In this document: positions 1-8,256 of the stretch, piece by piece | Numbering within the stretch: position 1 is the first letter of the stretch | Layout of the letters: each line of letters starts with the position of its first letter | Assembly: GCA_011389515.1 (NCBI GenBank) | Contig: JAABUA010000009.1 | Span: 1 to 64,000 of the forward strand | DNA length: 64,000 bases | Origin: Desulfobacteraceae bacterium | GTDB taxonomy: Bacteria; Desulfobacterota; Desulfobacteria; Desulfobacterales; Desulfosalsimonadaceae | Direction: 5' to 3' | The notes under the pieces: generated by a model | The model's database searches: none | The model's input: only the letters and a program-made list of their open reading frames with translations | What the model was told of the DNA's origin: nothing | Program-made: the position numbers and the translations under genes

Positions 1-303
1 CACCATTACGTCAATGGCGATTTCCAGTCTCGTTCCAAGGGGTTTTCCCTTTACTTTCTTCTCGACCTCCATGAGTTTGCAGCGAAGCCCTTCGTTGATG
101 TCCATGATCACTGCCTCGTAGAGATCCCCCTTTTCCCCCCAATGATAATACAGGGTCGAAATATCGATCTTTACGGCTTTTGCGATCATTCGGGTCGTTG
201 TACCGTGAAAACCGTATTGCCCGAAGATTTTCCTGGCCTCCAGCAGGATCTTCGCCTTCATGGAATCTGGATTCTGCTTCGCTTTTTCAAGTGCTGTCGC
301 CAT
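1..303 (-). CDS. TetR/AcrR family transcriptional regulator, N-terminal part (cut by window start)
   Basis: The 101 visible codons form a TetR-type DNA-binding domain: ATG at 303-301, then a helix with AKILLEARKIFGQYGFHGTT, the recognition-helix region TRMIAKAVKIDISTLYYHWG and the EKGDLYEAV stretch typical of the family. The C-terminal ligand-binding half lies outside the window. The gene sits 60 bp downstream of the CaiB/BaiF gene on the same strand and is probably cotranscribed with it. TetR proteins beside acyl-CoA clusters commonly repress them and respond to an acyl-CoA, so control of the divergent beta-oxidation-like genes is a reasonable inference that the sequence does not prove. Confidence 0.88.
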   Translation of the reverse strand, partial: MATALEKAKQNPDSMKAKILLEARKIFGQYGFHGTTTRMIAKAVKIDISTLYYHWGEKGDLYEAVIMDINEGLRCKLMEVEKKVKGKPLGTRLEIAIDVMV

Positions 304-363
304 AGAAAAATACCTGTTGTTTATCATTCACAAATAATAAGGGTAGCCCCTAGTGTCCTTGGG

Positions 364-1509
364 TCAAATGACGCCTTCTTTTTCAAAAGCGTCCACTTCC
401 GTCTCCGAATATCCCATTTGCTTCAGAATCTGCCGGGTGTCCTGCCCGAATGCCGGGGGAACGGTTCGAACGCTGCCCGGTGTCCGGGAAAGCTTGATGG
501 GCGTTCCAATGGCCTGAAAAGGTTTTTTCCCCGGTCTTTCAATTTCCGCAACCATTTCCCTGGTTTTAAATAAGGGGTCTTCAAAGGCTTCCGACATTGT
601 TTTTACGGGCGCCCAGCAGAAATCTTTTCCGGCAAGCGCCTTTTCCCAGTGGGACAGCGGGTATTCTTTGAATCGATCCCTGAAATAGCCGATAATTTCC
701 AGCCGTATTTCATCATCATACTGACAGTCAATATATTGCGGGACGTCAAAAAATTCGCACAATACTTTCCAGAAGCGATTTTCCACAGCACCGACAGATA
801 AATACCGCCCATCTTTGGTTTCATAGGTATTATAGCAGGCGTAACGGTGGGACAGAAAGAAATCGGAACGTTTCGGCACCTGTCCGGACAGCTGTTTCAT
901 AATGAAAGCAAGGGTCAGCAGACTGAAACTGCCATCGGTCATCGAAATATCGATATACTGTCCCTTGCCGGTTCTCTGCCTTTCTGCCATTGCCATCAGT
1001 ATGCCGATAACGGCATTCATTCCGCCGCCGGCCATGTCTGCGATCTGAATGCCGGGAATAACAGGTGTACCACCAATTTCACCGATCAAATCGAGAACGC
1101 CGGCAACGCTTAAATAATTCACATCGTGGCCGGCAACATCCCGGTAAGGACCCGTCTGTCCATAACCGCTAATAGAGCAATAGATGATCCCCGGATTGAC
1201 CGTTCGAAGGGCTTCGTAATCCACGCCCAACCGTTTTGTTACCCCGGGGCGGAAACCCTCGAGCACGACATCCGCGGATGCAGCAAGCTTGAAAAAAACA
1301 TCACGCCCTTTATCCGATTTGAGGTTGAGTGTCATATGCTGCTTGTTCCGGTTGACACCGCTGTCACCTAATGCTTCCCCGGCGAATCGTCTGTCTTCTA
1401 TGGCAATCACCCTTGCACCGTGATCCGCAAGGATCATCGATGCATACGGACCGGGAAGCAGCCTGGACAAATCCAGAACCGTTATGCCGTCCAATGCGCC
1501 TTTCGTCAT
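364..1509 (-). CDS. CaiB/BaiF CoA-transferase family protein, alpha-methylacyl-CoA racemase-like
   Basis: A 381-residue family III CoA-transferase-fold protein, the usual length for the family. It opens with GALDGITVLDLSRLLPGPY and contains GHDVNYLSVAGVL near residue 127 and ADMAGGG near 157. In alpha-methylacyl-CoA racemases these two motifs carry the catalytic His and Asp; here they are H128 and D158. That favours racemase or epimerase chemistry on 2-methyl-branched acyl-CoA over formyl-CoA transfer, although CoA transferases share the Asp. The start at 1509 is chosen because TCGGAGGC lies just upstream; a longer open frame to 1578 has no such site. The gene diverges from the hydratase-dehydrogenase-SCP2 gene and precedes the TetR gene. 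Racemase versus CoA transferase cannot be settled from sequence alone. Confidence 0.85.
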   Translation of the reverse strand: MTKGALDGITVLDLSRLLPGPYASMILADHGARVIAIEDRRFAGEALGDSGVNRNKQHMTLNLKSDKGRDVFFKLAASADVVLEGFRPGVTKRLGVDYEALRTVNPGIIYCSISGYGQTGPYRDVAGHDVNYLSVAGVLDLIGEIGGTPVIPGIQIADMAGGGMNAVIGILMAMAERQRTGKGQYIDISMTDGSFSLLTLAFIMKQLSGQVPKRSDFFLSHRYACYNTYETKDGRYLSVGAVENRFWKVLCEFFDVPQYIDCQYDDEIRLEIIGYFRDRFKEYPLSHWEKALAGKDFCWAPVKTMSEAFEDPLFKTREMVAEIERPGKKPFQAIGTPIKLSRTPGSVRTVPPAFGQDTRQILKQMGYSETEVDAFEKEGVI

Positions 1510-1696
1510 TTTGCCTCCGATTATGATCGTACGTTTGATCTGCCTCTCCTGTCGGCCAACCGGATGACTGCCCGACATATCCTTATAAAATTAACACGCA
1601 GCACCCGATTTGTCCATCAATTGTTTCCATCACCCGATCGGATATAAAACTGCGCCAGTAAAAACCTGAAAAAATCATCCATACTGCAAAAACTCT

Positions 1697-1725
1697 TTGA
1701 CAGAACAATGAAAAATCCATATGCT
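1697..1725 (+). promoter_or_regulatory. sigma70-type promoter for the MFE-2-like gene
   Basis: TTGACA at 1697-1702, a 17-bp spacer and TATGCT at 1720-1725. It lies in the 333-bp divergent region (1510-1842). An in-frame ATG at 1708 falls inside the spacer, which argues against that codon as the start and for the RBS-linked ATG at 1843. An imperfect inverted repeat, GTGAA at 1756-1760 facing CATTTCAC at 1777-1784, lies just downstream where a repressor could block transcription. I see no other gene in this gap. Confidence 0.55.
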
Positions 1726-1842
1726 TTTTTCCATCATTTGCTGGAAGTTTTTGATGTGAACAAATGTATTGGAAATCATTTCACTTTTCATGAGAACAAA
1801 CCGTCACATTACTCAATTACTTTTCACGTAAGGAGGCGAACA

Positions 1843-3963
1843 ATGGCACTGAACCTGGAAGCCGCAGGTCAGAAGATCGGCCCTGTCAAAAAGGATTACA
1901 ACTGGAAGGACGTAATTCTTTACGCCCTTGGTGTGGGAGCGGGATTTGACGAAATCGAATATGTCTACGAAAAAGACCTGAAAGTCATTCCCAGCTTCGG
2001 AATCGCGGCGATCTTCGAATTTCTGTCCCATATTGCCGCAAAGGCAGAAGTCAATTATGCCGGAATCCTCCATGGCGAGCAGGAACTGATTTATCACAGT
2101 CCGATCCCCATAGAGGGGACCATGATCACGGAAGGAAAAATCACCGACTTCTATGACATGGGCAAAGACAAGGGCGCCATCGTCGTGGGGGAAAGCATCA
2201 CCTGCGATGAAAAGGGGAAGCGCCTGTTTACCAGCGTGATTCGCCTGTTCAGCAGGCTCGACGGCGGGTTCGGGGGAAAGCCCGCGCCGGCAGTAAAAGT
2301 GGAAATTCCGGACCGCGCCCCTGATTTTGAAGACGACGCGCAACCGTCACCGGATCAGCCGCTTTTGTACCGTTTATCCGGCGATGTGTTCCAACTCCAC
2401 GTAGATCCCGAATTTGCCAAAATGTCCGGTTTTCAGATGCCCATCATGCACGGGCTCTGCACCCACGGTTACGCCTGCCGGTCATTGATAAAAAACCTCG
2501 TTTCGGGGGAACCCGAAAGAGTTCATCGCTATTCCTGCCGGTTTTCAAAACCGTTGTACCCTGGCGACCCCATAAAAACACAAATCTGGAAGGTCGGGGA
2601 TGGAAAAGCCGTTTGGCGGACCATCAACGCCAAAACCGGTGATGTCGTCATTACCAACGGGATTTTCGAATACGGCGACATCCCCAAAGATGAGATCCGT
2701 TTCGATGGAAAAGTGGCCATTGTCACCGGTGCCGGCGGAGGGTTGGGACGCATTTATGCAAAAGAGCTTGCCGGGCGGGGCGCTAGTGTCGTCGTAAACG
2801 ACCTGGGCGGCGCCAGGGACGGCTCCGGCGGAGGATCTGCAACGCCGGCCCAGAAGGTCGTCGATGAGATCATTGCCGACGGCGGCACCGCTATTGCAAA
2901 CTACGACAACGTGGCAACCCCGGAAGGCGGGGAAAACATCGTTAAGACCGCTATCGACACATATGGCACCGTAGACATTCTAATCAACAACGCGGGTATA
3001 TTGAGAGACAAGAGCTTCATCAAGATGGAGCCGGAAAACTGGAAAGCGGTTCTCGATGTGCATTTAAACGGGGCATACCATGTGACCCGTCCAGCATTTG
3101 CCATCATGCGGGAAAAAGGATACGGCCGCATCATCATGACCACATCCGCTGCCGGCCTTTACGGCAACTTCGGGCAGACCAACTATTCCGCGGCGAAAAT
3201 GGGCCTTGTGGGATTGATGAACACCCTGAAACTGGAAGGGAAAAAATACAATATCAAGGTCAACACCATTGCCCCGCTTGCCGCATCCCGCCTGACCGAG
3301 GACATCATGCCGCCGGAGCTTTTTGAAAAATCCAAGCCGGAATATGTCTCCCCGCTGGTTCTTTTCCTGTGCTCCGACCGGTGCGAAGCTTCCGGAAACA
3401 TATACAACGCCGGATTGGGCGTCTATAACAGGGCTGCCGTTATTACCGGAGCGGGTACCGTCATCGGCGATGCCGCGTCATGGCCCACTGTTGAAGACGT
3501 ATCTGCCGGTTTTGACAAAATCAGCAGCCTGAAGAACGGCAAGGAGCACGAAGAGTTGAATGCCGTTATCGGTGATGTCATCAACGCGTTTTCATCCCCC
3601 CAGAAAGGGGACGTCACCGCTTCTGACGATACTTCGGGTAAATTCACCGATGTGGCCGCCGTATTTGATGCCATGGCCGGCGCTTTCCAGCCCGATGCGG
3701 CAAAGGGAGTAAATGTGATCTTTCAGTACGACATCAGCGGCGGAAACGGCGGAAACTGGTTCTGCGAAATATCCGATGGCACATGCACCGTCAGTGCCGG
3801 ATCACATGACAAAGCGACATGCACCCTTGCCATGTCGGATACGGATTTTCTGGCAATGATGAAGGGGGAACTTCCAGCTATGCAGGCCTATACGTCCGGA
3901 AAATTGAAAATCAGCGGCGATATTATGAAATCCCAGCTGATTGAAAAACTTTTCAAGCTGTAA
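1843..3963 (+). CDS. Multifunctional enzyme: (R)-hydratase (MaoC/hydratase 2) - SDR 3-hydroxyacyl-CoA dehydrogenase - SCP2 domain
   Basis: A 706-residue fusion resembling eukaryotic peroxisomal multifunctional enzyme type 2. Residues 1-285 form a double hot-dog hydratase with the hydratase-2 core YRLSGD...H (D181, H186) and the GFQMPIMHGLCTHG strand. Residues 286-545 are an SDR with TGAGGGLG (295-302), NNAG (382-385), S435, Y448 and K452. Residues 600-706 are an SCP2 sterol-carrier domain. Human MFE-2 runs dehydrogenase-hydratase-SCP2, whereas here the hydratase comes first. The expected product is hydration of 2-enoyl-CoA to (3R)-hydroxyacyl-CoA, then oxidation to 3-oxoacyl-CoA. AAGGAGG precedes the ATG at 1843. 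Oddity: the canonical NP of the D-x-NP-L-H motif reads FQ here, which may tune or weaken hydratase activity. The SDR-SCP2 half is closely similar to that of the next gene, implying duplication. Confidence 0.9.
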   Translation: MALNLEAAGQKIGPVKKDYNWKDVILYALGVGAGFDEIEYVYEKDLKVIPSFGIAAIFEFLSHIAAKAEVNYAGILHGEQELIYHSPIPIEGTMITEGKITDFYDMGKDKGAIVVGESITCDEKGKRLFTSVIRLFSRLDGGFGGKPAPAVKVEIPDRAPDFEDDAQPSPDQPLLYRLSGDVFQLHVDPEFAKMSGFQMPIMHGLCTHGYACRSLIKNLVSGEPERVHRYSCRFSKPLYPGDPIKTQIWKVGDGKAVWRTINAKTGDVVITNGIFEYGDIPKDEIRFDGKVAIVTGAGGGLGRIYAKELAGRGASVVVNDLGGARDGSGGGSATPAQKVVDEIIADGGTAIANYDNVATPEGGENIVKTAIDTYGTVDILINNAGILRDKSFIKMEPENWKAVLDVHLNGAYHVTRPAFAIMREKGYGRIIMTTSAAGLYGNFGQTNYSAAKMGLVGLMNTLKLEGKKYNIKVNTIAPLAASRLTEDIMPPELFEKSKPEYVSPLVLFLCSDRCEASGNIYNAGLGVYNRAAVITGAGTVIGDAASWPTVEDVSAGFDKISSLKNGKEHEELNAVIGDVINAFSSPQKGDVTASDDTSGKFTDVAAVFDAMAGAFQPDAAKGVNVIFQYDISGGNGGNWFCEISDGTCTVSAGSHDKATCTLAMSDTDFLAMMKGELPAMQAYTSGKLKISGDIMKSQLIEKLFKL

Positions 3964-4034
3964 GGATTCTGTATGGTTTTTCGGTATTGAACCAGGAATA
4001 TGTTTTTTCTAAATATCAGAACAAGGAGTTCAAA

Positions 4035-6767
4035 ATGATCGGCATAACATCATATGGCGCATATATCCCGCGTCTCAGGCTCAATCGATCGGCCATTTAC
4101 CAGTCCATGGGGTGGTTTGCCCCCGCCATTGTGATGGTCGCCCAGGGGACCCGCTCAATGTGCAACTGGGACGAAGATGCTGTTACCATGTCTGTTGAAG
4201 CGTCGCGCAGCTGCCTGGAAGGCATGGATAAAAAGCAGATCGACGCCATGTTTCTGGCGTCGACGACCCTTCCTTTTGCCGACAGGCAGAACGCCGGTAT
4301 CGTCTCCACCGCGCTCAACCTGAAAAGCGAAATTCTGGCGTCGGATTTCACCTCTTCCCAAAAAGCCGGTACCACAGCGCTGCTTGCCGCACTGGAAACG
4401 GCAAAAGGCGGAGACCGGAAAAACATCCTTGTGACGGCCGCCGATAAGCGGGAAACAAGGCCGGCGGGATTTTACGAAATGTGGTTCGGCGATGGCGCCG
4501 CCTCTTTTCTGGTGGGGGATACGGACGTAATCGCCGAATTTAAAGGGTCTTACACCGTTTCCGAGGACTTTGTCGGCCATTACCGCGGCGCGCGCCATCG
4601 GTTTGACTACAACTGGGAAGAACGCTGGATTCGCGATGAAGGCTACTCGAAAATCATACCCAAGGCCGTAAACGGTCTTCTTGCAAAGCTCAATATTACC
4701 ATCGACGACGTGGACAAACTTGTCTTTCCCTGTTTTTTCAAGGCGGAGCACAAGAAAATCGCCCACAAGCTGGGCGCTGCAGATAAAGCCGTCGACAACC
4801 TGCATGAGGCATGCGGCGAAACCGGCTGCGCCCACCCGCTGTTGATGATGGCAAAGGCCCTGGATGATGCAAAACCCGGGGACCGGATCGTGCTTGCCGG
4901 CTTCGGCCAGGGATGCAATGCCATGTATTTTGTGGTCACCGAAAACATCGGGAAGGTCAATACCCGCACGCCGTTTGAATCGACTCTAAAAAACATTGAA
5001 ATCATTGATAATTATTCAAAATACCTGGTGTTCAGGGACCTGATCAACCCGGACATGGGGATACGGGCGGAATCCGAAACCCAGACCGCCATGACCACCC
5101 TGTATCGACGGCGAAGCATGATCCTTGGGCTTGTCGGCGGCAAATGCACTGCCTGCGGCACCCCCCAGTTCCCGAAGACGCAGGTGTGCGTCAATCCGGA
5201 TTGCCTCGCCCGGCATTCACAGGAAGATTATGAATATTCTGAAATCCCCGCAAAAGTAAAAACCTATACCGGGGATCTGCTCGCCGTCTCTCTCGATCCA
5301 CCGCATATCTACGGCATGATCCAGTTTGAAGGAGGGGGGCGTTTTATGGCCGATTTCACGGACTGCAAACTCGATGAGATCAAGGTCGGCCTGCCGGTCC
5401 GCATGGTCTTCAGAAAACGGACCGAGGACAAAAATCGCGGGTTTGTGAATTATTTCTGGAAAGCCACACCGGTAGCGGGCGCGGCCGAAGAACTGTCAAA
5501 AATCCGTTTCGACGGGCAGGTGGCGATTGTCACCGGCGCAGGCGGCGGTCTTGGCAAAGCCTATGCCATGGAGCTTGCCAGGCGCGGCGCGGCCGTTGTT
5601 GTCAATGATCTTGGAGGATCAAGGGACGGATCAGGCGGAGGATCCGCTACACCGGCCCAGCAGGTGGTAGACGAGATCATCGCCGTCGGTGGTAAGGCGG
5701 TCGCCAATTACGACAACGTGGCAACGCCCGAAGGGGGTGAAAACATCGTCAAGACGGCCGTGGACAACTTCGGAAAAGTCGACATCCTGATCAATAACGC
5801 CGGTATTTTGAGGGACAAAAGTTTCATCAAAATGGAGCCGGAGAACTGGAATGCCGTTCTGGCCGTGCATCTGGACGGGGCTTACAACGTAACCCGTCCG
5901 GCATTTGCGGTAATGCGTGAAAACGGCTATGGCCGCATCCTCATGACCACCTCAGCTGCAGGGCTTTACGGAAACTTCGGGCAGACAAACTACTCTGCGG
6001 CCAAAATGGCCCTCATCGGGCTGGCAAACACCCTGAAGCTGGAGGGCAGAAAATACAATATCCATGTCAACACCATTGCACCGCTGGCTGCTTCCCGCCT
6101 CACCGAAGACATCATGCCGCCGGACGTATTTGAAAAAATGAAGCCGGAACTCGTCGTTCCCATGGCGCTTTATCTCTGCAGCGACGTGTGCGAAGAGTCC
6201 GGCGAAATTTTCAACACCGGCATGGGATATTTCAACCGTGCGGCAATACTGACCGGCAAAGGGGTAAAACTTGGCAAAGAGGACGCACCCCCGACCCCGG
6301 AAGACATCAGCCAAAATTTTCCCGCCATTAATGATATGGCCGGGGCAACAGCGCTTGATGATCTTAATTCCGCGATGTTTGCCATTCTTATGCCCCCTGA
6401 GGATCAACAGGATCATGCCGGGGGTGCTGCCGGAAAATCCTCCGGACCGTCGGTTGCCGAAATTTTTGAAAAAATGCCCGAAGCCTTTAACCCGGAAGCC
6501 GCCAAGGGGGTCAAGGTGGTCTTCCAGTACTCGATTTCCGGACCTGGCGGCGGGGACTGGGCAGTCATTGTTTCCGATGGAACATGCACCGTAACACCGG
6601 GCAAGGACGAAAAGCCAACCTGTACGCTGAAGATATCGGATAATGACTTCATCGACATGATTTCCGGAGAACTCGATCCCATGGGCGCATTTTCTTCCGG
6701 AAAGCTCAAGATCGGCGGTGATGTCATGAAATCCCAGCTCATCGGAAAGCTTTTTAAAATGGGATAA
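4035..6767 (+). CDS. Four-domain fusion: HMG-CoA synthase/KAS III-like - DUF35 zinc ribbon/OB - SDR - SCP2
   Basis: A 910-residue protein. Residues 1-350 match the archaeal-type HMG-CoA synthase fold (ITSYGAYIPRLRL start, KAGTTALLAA helix, FGDGAASFLVGD). Residues 365-480 are a DUF35 rubredoxin-like zinc ribbon (C371, C374, C385, C390) plus OB fold. Residues 490-745 are an SDR with GAGGGLG at 501-507, S640, Y653 and K657. Residues 800-910 are an SCP2 domain. Archaeal HMG-CoA synthase, thiolase and DUF35 are known to form a channelling complex, and an SCP2-type thiolase follows here 72 bp downstream. At the catalytic Cys position (FACKAGT-type motif) this protein has Gln (Q109), and the catalytic His also appears lost (VFPCFF near 230-235), so HMG-CoA synthesis is unlikely. 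ACAAGGAG precedes the ATG at 4035. A non-catalytic scaffold or decarboxylase-like role is possible. Confidence 0.87.
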   Translation: MIGITSYGAYIPRLRLNRSAIYQSMGWFAPAIVMVAQGTRSMCNWDEDAVTMSVEASRSCLEGMDKKQIDAMFLASTTLPFADRQNAGIVSTALNLKSEILASDFTSSQKAGTTALLAALETAKGGDRKNILVTAADKRETRPAGFYEMWFGDGAASFLVGDTDVIAEFKGSYTVSEDFVGHYRGARHRFDYNWEERWIRDEGYSKIIPKAVNGLLAKLNITIDDVDKLVFPCFFKAEHKKIAHKLGAADKAVDNLHEACGETGCAHPLLMMAKALDDAKPGDRIVLAGFGQGCNAMYFVVTENIGKVNTRTPFESTLKNIEIIDNYSKYLVFRDLINPDMGIRAESETQTAMTTLYRRRSMILGLVGGKCTACGTPQFPKTQVCVNPDCLARHSQEDYEYSEIPAKVKTYTGDLLAVSLDPPHIYGMIQFEGGGRFMADFTDCKLDEIKVGLPVRMVFRKRTEDKNRGFVNYFWKATPVAGAAEELSKIRFDGQVAIVTGAGGGLGKAYAMELARRGAAVVVNDLGGSRDGSGGGSATPAQQVVDEIIAVGGKAVANYDNVATPEGGENIVKTAVDNFGKVDILINNAGILRDKSFIKMEPENWNAVLAVHLDGAYNVTRPAFAVMRENGYGRILMTTSAAGLYGNFGQTNYSAAKMALIGLANTLKLEGRKYNIHVNTIAPLAASRLTEDIMPPDVFEKMKPELVVPMALYLCSDVCEESGEIFNTGMGYFNRAAILTGKGVKLGKEDAPPTPEDISQNFPAINDMAGATALDDLNSAMFAILMPPEDQQDHAGGAAGKSSGPSVAEIFEKMPEAFNPEAAKGVKVVFQYSISGPGGGDWAVIVSDGTCTVTPGKDEKPTCTLKISDNDFIDMISGELDPMGAFSSGKLKIGGDVMKSQLIGKLFKMG

Positions 6768-6839
6768 ATCGGGCATTGGCAGCCTGAAAACCGCAACGGT
6801 TGACAAACAATAGACAACACAAAAGCCAGGAGGAAGAAA

Positions 6840-8048
6840 ATGGCTACAGGTATAAAGGATAAAGTGGCAATCATCGGAATGGGATGTACCCGCTTTGGAG
6901 AACGATGGGATGTTGGTGCGGAAGAACTGATGCTGGAAGCTTTTGATGAGTGTCTCGCAGATGCAGGAATAGAGCAGAAAGAAATCCAGGCCGCATGGTT
7001 TGGTACGTGCATGGACGAAGTGAATGTCGGCAAAACCGCCATGCCCCTTGCCACCACGCTGCGCCTTCAGAAAATTCCGGTAACCCGCGTTGAAAACTAC
7101 TGCGCTACCGGTACGGAGGCCTTTCGGGGCGCCTGCTACGCCGTGGCGTCCGGCGCATACGACATCTGCCTTGCACTTGGCGTGGAAAAGCTCAAAGATA
7201 CGGGATACGGCGGTCTTCCGGGCGGCGGCTCCAACACCGGAACCCTGTTGTGGCAATGGTGGCCCAATCTCACGGCGCCGGGCTCCTTTGCCCAGCTTGC
7301 ATCGGCGTATGCCGCAAAATATAAAATCAAGGACGAGGACCTCAAGCGGGCAATGGCCCACATTTCCGCAAAAAGCCACGACAACGGTTCGCTGAATCCC
7401 AAAGCCCACCTTCGGAAAAAGGTTACGGTCGATCAGGTCATGGCCTCACCCATTATCGCCCATCCGCTGGGACTTTTTGACTGCTGCGGCGTTAGCGACG
7501 GGTCTGCGTGCGCAATCGTCACGACCCCGGAGATTGCCCAAAAAATGGGAAAAAAGGATTTCGTCACGGTCAAGGCGCTTCAACTCGCACTCAGCAGCGG
7601 TGAAGAGGCCGCGTTTGACAGTTGGGACGGGGACCATTTCGTCACGACCTCCAAGTGCAGCATCGAGGCGTACAAGGAAGCCGGCGTGGAAAACCCCAGG
7701 GAAGAAATTTCCATGATGGAACTCCACGACTGCTTTTCCATCACAGAACTCGTCACTTATGAAGACCTCCATATATCCGAGCGGGGGAAAGCCATCAAGG
7801 ATATCATGGATGGGTTTTATGACCGCGACGGCGGGCTTCCCGCCCAGGTGGACGGCGGGCTCAAATGTTTTGGCCATCCCATAGGCGCCTCCGGACTTCG
7901 AATGCTTTATGAAATGTATCTGCAGTTGCATGGACGCGCCGACGATCGCCAGATCGAAAATCCGCGCCTGGGGATGACGCATAATCTCGGTGGATTTCCG
8001 TTCCAGAACATCTGCAGCATTGGCATTATCGGCAAGTACAAGGATTGA
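6840..8048 (+). CDS. SCP2-type (SCPx-like) thiolase / lipid-transfer protein
   Basis: A 402-residue thiolase of the sterol-carrier-protein-x class. The nucleophilic Cys sits in NYCATGTEAF (C88). A C-terminal GHPIGASG motif supplies the catalytic His, and the terminal HNLGG strand is typical of this class. No SCP2 domain is attached; the two preceding genes carry it. Expected reaction: CoA-dependent cleavage of 3-oxoacyl-CoA, in this class often with 2-methyl-branched or bulky substrates. Thiolases of this class usually need a DUF35 partner, which the preceding protein contains. AGGAGGAAG lies directly upstream of the ATG. The stop codon overlaps the first bases of a palindromic repeat. Of the three-gene operon this is the most clearly catalytic thiolase-fold protein. 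Confidence 0.9.
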   Translation: MATGIKDKVAIIGMGCTRFGERWDVGAEELMLEAFDECLADAGIEQKEIQAAWFGTCMDEVNVGKTAMPLATTLRLQKIPVTRVENYCATGTEAFRGACYAVASGAYDICLALGVEKLKDTGYGGLPGGGSNTGTLLWQWWPNLTAPGSFAQLASAYAAKYKIKDEDLKRAMAHISAKSHDNGSLNPKAHLRKKVTVDQVMASPIIAHPLGLFDCCGVSDGSACAIVTTPEIAQKMGKKDFVTVKALQLALSSGEEAAFDSWDGDHFVTTSKCSIEAYKEAGVENPREEISMMELHDCFSITELVTYEDLHISERGKAIKDIMDGFYDRDGGLPAQVDGGLKCFGHPIGASGLRMLYEMYLQLHGRADDRQIENPRLGMTHNLGGFPFQNICSIGIIGKYKD

Positions 8049-8176
8049 TGGCGTCGCAAAAAGTCCCATCTACTGCGTTGTAGCAATTTTTCATCTGCTC
8101 GGAATACTATACGTATGCCATCGCAAATGAAAAATCACTACGCCTTGTATATGGAACTTTTAGCTTAGCCATCTTT
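8047..8176. repeat. Palindromic element A, copy 1
   Basis: About 130 bp with imperfect inverted ends: it begins GATGGCGTCGCAAAAAGT and ends, on the opposite strand, with GATGGCTAAGCTAAAAGT. Further inside, both arms contain ATTTTTCAT. It starts within the TGA of the thiolase gene. Related copies lie at about 19550, 41311 and 47403; this one is the most diverged. It could fold as a long hairpin in RNA and act as a 3' end or insulator. No ORF is encoded. Confidence 0.7.
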
Positions 8177-8207
8177 ACCGATTTTGTGCCTTTTTACGAT
8201 ATCAAGA

Positions 8208-8256
8208 AAAGGCACGGGGAGAAACCGGCAGCTGCAAAATTTCTCCCTGTGCCTTT
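8208..8256 (+). terminator. Hairpin terminator candidate after the beta-oxidation-like operon
   Basis: A 17-bp stem, AAAGGCACGGGGAGAAA against TTTCTCCCTGTGCCTTT, with one mismatch and a 15-base loop. No long T-run follows, so intrinsic termination may be weak. It lies 160 bp past the thiolase stop. The remainder of the gap (8257-8574) shows no convincing gene; arms CTATTT and AAATAG at 8389-8418 form a weak inverted repeat upstream of the hydrolase. Confidence 0.5.

Noticed and set aside
1708-1842. N-terminal extension of the MFE-2-like protein from the ATG at 1708
   Set aside because: The ATG lies inside the spacer of a consensus promoter and has no ribosome site; the conserved start at 1843 follows AAGGAGG.
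5952-7409. A long minus-strand open frame (485 codons)
   Set aside because: It is antisense to the HMGS/DUF35/SDR/SCP2 fusion and the thiolase, both of which carry clear catalytic motifs, and its translation has no recognisable domain.
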